A stretch of 64,000 nt of DNA, taken from the NCBI GenBank assembly GCA_003402285.1, contig QFXG01000024.1, positions 124,001 to 188,000 on the forward strand, in the 5' to 3' direction. Both the position numbers and the translations under genes were made by a program. Position 1 is the stretch's first letter; every line of letters begins with the position of its first letter. Source of the DNA: Candidatus Nitrotoga sp. SPKER (lineage in GTDB: Bacteria > Pseudomonadota > Gammaproteobacteria > Burkholderiales > Gallionellaceae). Of the stretch, positions 60,901 to 64,000 are shown one piece after another. The notes under the pieces are model-generated. The model was not told the DNA's origin, did no database searches, and was given only the letters and a program-made list of their open reading frames with translations.

Positions 60901-61573
60901 CCCCCTGTCCATGACGCTTTTTACCTGCGGTGGTATGCACAGCCCAGGCCGCATACCGCATAGCTATATCGATTCGATCAATATTTTCTGCTTCGGCATC
61001 AAGCCAGCTGTTAACTTTACGGGCAAAAAGTAATTCGTCCATTTCTCTGGTGGTGCCGCCGAAAGCCTGCAACAATCCGGCTCTGAGGTCGTCGCCATCA
61101 AAAGCAGCAGCATTAGCTGCCTTATATTTTTGTACTGCCTTACGCTGGACAAAAATACGTTTGCAGTGAAATAACGGTGCTAGCTTATTGTGTCGCTCTG
61201 CTAACTCTCGAGTTGCGTTCTGAATATTAAATAGTTGACCCAGAAAATCTTCCAGATGCGGGGCCAGCTCAATAATGAGCTGTGATTCTTCCAGGTGCGT
61301 CATATGGCCTGGTGCATTACGCGCTGCCGCCAGTCTTTCCGCGAGCAATGGTTCGCCTTCAGTAAGTTCGGCCAGAAAACAAGAGTCGATGCGGGGTAAC
61401 CCATCGCAGCTGTAGAGATCTTCAAATTTCATTCCGAATCCCAGTTTTAAAACTGGAGGCGGAACGACTCCATTATCAGTATCTGTGGTACGTTGCTTAG
61501 AATTTAAGCTTTCCATGCAGTGCAAACTCCTAAATTTATTATGCGCTGTGAACTTAAAGCGGGGGGAGATCAT
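57932..61573 (-). CDS. Large FAD/Fe-S oxidoreductase (GltD-like FAD/NAD(P) core plus ferredoxin reductase/PyrK-like C-terminus); real start probably downstream of 61573
   Basis: RVLVVGMGPAGFTLAHHLMNDGHAVVGVD; VVVIGGGLTAIDTATESLAYY; C-terminal RMVMEGLALTGAWV...GPTGTPTEIAPGETVLLAGGGLGNAVL; Cys clusters. Confidence 0.8.
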   Translation of the reverse strand: MISPRFKFTAHNKFRSLHCMESLNSKQRTTDTDNGVVPPPVLKLGFGMKFEDLYSCDGLPRIDSCFLAELTEGEPLLAERLAAARNAPGHMTHLEESQLIIELAPHLEDFLGQLFNIQNATRELAERHNKLAPLFHCKRIFVQRKAVQKYKAANAAAFDGDDLRAGLLQAFGGTTREMDELLFARKVNSWLDAEAENIDRIDIAMRYAAWAVHTTAGKKRHGQGVLFRVPAKLDFQRLVPIIPVENVAYTAHRLADSHLRHREGFALTDKGTDLAGALGEANYCIWCHEQGKDSCSIGMREKAGADGSPPPFKKSVFGIPLAGCPVDEKISEFHKVKSSGFALSALAIIAVDNPMCAATGHRICNDCMKSCIYQKQESVNIPQAETRSLKDVLELPWGFEIYSLLTRWNPLNIRRPYPHAATGKRVLVVGMGPAGFTLAHHLMNDGHAVVGVDGLKIEPLPGDLSGMDANGNRVKFSPIYDASILTEPLDNRVMAGFGGVAEYGITVRWDKNFLKIIRLLLERRAQFALFGGVRFGGTITAESAFELGFDHIALAAGAGRPTLLDIPNGMACGVRTASDFLMALQLTGAAKPDSIANMQVRLPVVVIGGGLTAIDTATESLAYYPVQVEKFLCRYEMLAAEKGEAALRSMWSASETIIGDEFLSHARAIRAERALASTEGRHPNILQLIKSWGGVTLAYRKRLIDSPSYTLNHEEVEKALEEGIYFAEGLTPVRVEVDANGDATAMVVMNQVLDADGAWQKAGQIHLPAHTIFVAAGTQPNTVLAREFPEQFKLDGRYFQACDEQGEPVRPERSNAKPAKAHVLQYKYHDGRFVSFFGDLHPSYSGNVVKAMGSAKQGYPVLSKVLSQVAAAAKENNQEFLARLGNDLRATIHQVVRLTPNIVEVIVKAPAAARSFQPGQFYRLQNYETHAAKIDATRMVMEGLALTGAWVDAEQGLLSTIVLEMGGSSQLCTKLKPGEPIVLMGPTGTPTEIAPGETVLLAGGGLGNAVLFSIGKAFRNAGSKVLYFAGYKKMIDRYKVDDIEMAADVVIWCSDETPGFVPNRPQDRTYVGNIVQAIKAYASGELGQPDIAVNQVDRIIAIGSDRMMAAVAAARHNELKPYMKPDHHAFGSINSPMQCMMKEICGQCIQEHFDISTGEKTYVFSCFNQDQRLDCVNFPGLNARLKQNTVQEKLTAQWIAHCLKQDDVLAGTS

Positions 61574-61649
61574 CCATCTTGTTGTAAGCGAAATACGCTG
61601 CTTGCATACGGATAAAACGTCTGAGCTCTGGTCTCAAGCATATTAAAAA

Positions 61650-61668
61650 TGCCCGGTTATACCGGGCA
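61650..61668 (-). terminator. Terminator-like hairpin upstream of the FAD oxidoreductase
   Basis: TGCCCGGT-TAT-ACCGGGCA; on the minus strand followed by TTTTTAATA. Confidence 0.6.
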
Positions 61669-61798
61669 ATAATAATTTATATCAACTTATAATTATACGA
61701 TTTTATTCAGCATAGCATTATACGATTTTATCTTCTGCATCGCACTGCCATAGCATGAAGAAGTTATAATTCGTTGTCCGCAACCTGAATTATTTTAT

Positions 61799-63682
61799 AT
61801 GTCCGCCATCCAGTTATTGCCTGATTTGCTCATTAATCAAATTGCTGCAGGCGAAGTTATCGAACGTCCTGCTGCCGCGCTTAAGGAGATGCTGGAAAAC
61901 AGTCTGGATGCGGATGCCACTGACATTATTGTGCAGCTGGAAGGCGGTGGCGTAAAGCTGCTGCGTGTGCGCGACAATGGTAATGGTATCGCGCCAGAAG
62001 AATTACCATTCGCCCTGATGCGTCATGCGACCAGTAAGATTGCCTCATTAGCTGACTTGCAACGCGTCGCCAGTATGGGCTTCCGCGGCGAGGCTTTGGC
62101 CAGCATGGCAGCAGTGGCGCAGGTAACGCTTACCAGCCGTAAAACGGAAAGTTCACATGCCTGGCAGATTCAATCTGTGGATGGTATACAGAGCGAAGTT
62201 ATTCCTGCTGCGCACGCTCGAGGCACCAGTGTTGAAATACGTGAACTGTATTTCAACACCCCGGCGCGACGCAAATTTCTCAAGTCTGAAGCCACCGAGC
62301 TTGCTTATTGTGAGGAAACCTTCAAGCGCATTGCACTGTCGCGTCCGGATGTCGCCTTCAGCCTGCAACACAACAATCGTATGATGTGGCAATTACCCAC
62401 GTTATCACGCTCAACTGATGTACCTTTGACCTCTGCTTCACCGCTTCCTGAAGTAAATTGGGAAGAAAAAGTCGATGCCTTGTTAAAGCGTATCGAAGCG
62501 CTATTAAGCAAAGAATTTGGGCAAAGTGCGGTGCCTGTCTCACGTAAGGCAGCTGGATTGCATTTATATGGGATGGCTTCTCTGCCAGCTTATTCAAAAG
62601 CATCGCGCGATGCTCAATATTTTTTTGTGAATGGACGTTTTATCCGCGATAAGGTGGTAGCCCATGCCATCCGACAAGCCTATCAGGATATCCTTCATCA
62701 CCAGCGGCATCCCGCTTTTGTACTGTTTTTAGATATGTCACCAGAATTGGTGGACGTGAATGTACATCCGGCCAAAAGTGAAGTTCGTTTCCGTGAGAGC
62801 CAGGCCATTCATCAATTCGTATTTCATACGCTTCAACAAGTGCTGAGCACGCCTGTGGCTCTGACAGAAAATGCGTCAGACCTACCAAGTCAACTAACCC
62901 AGGTTTCATCCGTGCAACAAGCTGCGTCGGTACAACAGCCAATGCAGCAGCTTCTGCGGTTGCCCATGGCATCACAGCCGCTGGCTTTTTATGATGCTCT
63001 TTTTGGAAAGAAGGAAAGCAGGGGAGGGGAGGAGGAAAAACTCAATGACGCGCTCTTGTTGAACGCTCACGCTCAATTTTCGTTATCAGAAGCTGAAGTT
63101 CCACTGCTCGGCTTTGCACTGGCACAGCTTGCCGGCATCTACATTCTGGCGCAAAACGTACATGGGCTGGTGGTGGTGGACATGCACGCAGCACACGAGC
63201 GTATCGTATACGAAAGACTTAAAACGTCACTTGACGGGCAACAAATCCCCATGCAGCCGTTACTCATTCCAGTGAGCTTTGCTGCCGAGACACTGGATAT
63301 CGCCACAGCAGAGGAAGAGCACGCAGCCATTGCGCAACTGGGGTTTGATATAGCTCCCTTGTCGCCGACAACGCTGGCAGTGCGGGCCATGCCTGCTATG
63401 CTTAAACAAACTCATGCTGAAGCTGCCGCACGTGATGTATTGCATGAAATGCGTGAATATGGCGCCACTCGAGTATTAACCGAACGACGCAATGAATTGC
63501 TGTCTACACTGGCCTGCCATTCCGCAGTGCGGGCCAATCAAACCCTTACTGTGCCTGAGATGAATAATATTTTGCGTGAAATGGAACGTACAGAACGTTC
63601 TGGCCAGTGCAACCATGGTCGTCCGACCTGGTTTCAAATGAGCATTGCAGAATTGGATATGTTGTTTATGCGAGGAAAATGA
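61799..63682 (+). CDS. mutL: DNA mismatch repair protein MutL
   Basis: [48 protein letters not shown]. Confidence 0.97.
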   Translation: MSAIQLLPDLLINQIAAGEVIERPAAALKEMLENSLDADATDIIVQLEGGGVKLLRVRDNGNGIAPEELPFALMRHATSKIASLADLQRVASMGFRGEALASMAAVAQVTLTSRKTESSHAWQIQSVDGIQSEVIPAAHARGTSVEIRELYFNTPARRKFLKSEATELAYCEETFKRIALSRPDVAFSLQHNNRMMWQLPTLSRSTDVPLTSASPLPEVNWEEKVDALLKRIEALLSKEFGQSAVPVSRKAAGLHLYGMASLPAYSKASRDAQYFFVNGRFIRDKVVAHAIRQAYQDILHHQRHPAFVLFLDMSPELVDVNVHPAKSEVRFRESQAIHQFVFHTLQQVLSTPVALTENASDLPSQLTQVSSVQQAASVQQPMQQLLRLPMASQPLAFYDALFGKKESRGGEEEKLNDALLLNAHAQFSLSEAEVPLLGFALAQLAGIYILAQNVHGLVVVDMHAAHERIVYERLKTSLDGQQIPMQPLLIPVSFAAETLDIATAEEEHAAIAQLGFDIAPLSPTTLAVRAMPAMLKQTHAEAAARDVLHEMREYGATRVLTERRNELLSTLACHSAVRANQTLTVPEMNNILREMERTERSGQCNHGRPTWFQMSIAELDMLFMRGK

Positions 63683-64000
63683 ACACACTGCCTCCCGCTC
63701 TTTTTCTTATGGGCCCTACCGCCAGTGGAAAGACCCAGGTGGCTGTAGAACTGGCGCAGCGGCTACCAGTAGAAATTATTAGCGTTGATTCCGCGCTAGT
63801 GTATCGGGATATGAATATCGGTACTGCCAAACCCGAGGCTGCTGTCCTCGTTCATGCGCCGCACCACTTGATCAATATCATTGATCCAACCGATGCTTAT
63901 TCTGCCGCCGCTTTTCGCCATGACGCATTGCGTCTAATGAATGACATTACTCAGCGCGGACGCATTCCTTTGCTGGTGGGCGGTACCATGTTGTATTTTC
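63679..64000 (+). CDS. miaA: tRNA dimethylallyltransferase, truncated by window end
   Basis: [56 protein letters not shown] overlap with mutL. Confidence 0.95.
   Translation, partial: MNTLPPALFLMGPTASGKTQVAVELAQRLPVEIISVDSALVYRDMNIGTAKPEAAVLVHAPHHLINIIDPTDAYSAAAFRHDALRLMNDITQRGRIPLLVGGTMLYF

Noticed and set aside
1-64000. CRISPR arrays, tRNA/rRNA genes, intact transposases, prophage
   Set aside because: None seen on reading; no regularly spaced repeats, no cloverleaf with TTCGA arm recognised, no phage structural genes

Overview
A 64 kb chromosomal window that reads as a betaproteobacterium, probably Nitrosomonadales/Gallionellaceae-like (taxonomy inferred from gene content only). Housekeeping blocks at the ends (metZ, cinA, recA, recX; mdh; pntA-pntAb-pntB; mutL, miaA) flank a long accessory region. 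Main contents: (i) a SAM-II-like riboswitch with antiterminator/terminator upstream of metZ; (ii) an HPr-rel-A-type cassette (PqqD-like protein, HprK-related kinase, nucleotidyltransferase) preceded by a protein with a Tat-like motif, which is a candidate substrate; (iii) a PEP-CTERM/exosortase-associated region with a PEP-CTERM protein, two N-acyl amino acid synthase-like proteins, a methyltransferase, an E1/ThiF-like enzyme, PrsT, a nucleotide-sugar dehydrogenase, an EpsB-type glycosyltransferase, PrsK and PrsR, but no exosortase in the window; (iv) an arn-like lipid A modification operon; (v) a PstS-like/porin/hybrid kinase/GGDEF sensory cluster; (vi) a large multidomain FAD oxidoreductase beside pntAB. 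The strongest lead is that three near-consensus sigma-54 promoters, each with an upstream TGTCG-N8/9-nACA element, sit before the HPr-rel-A cassette, the PEP-CTERM gene and one acyltransferase. This suggests the poorly understood cassette belongs to the PrsK/PrsR-RpoN regulon. All calls are by eye, without database searches.
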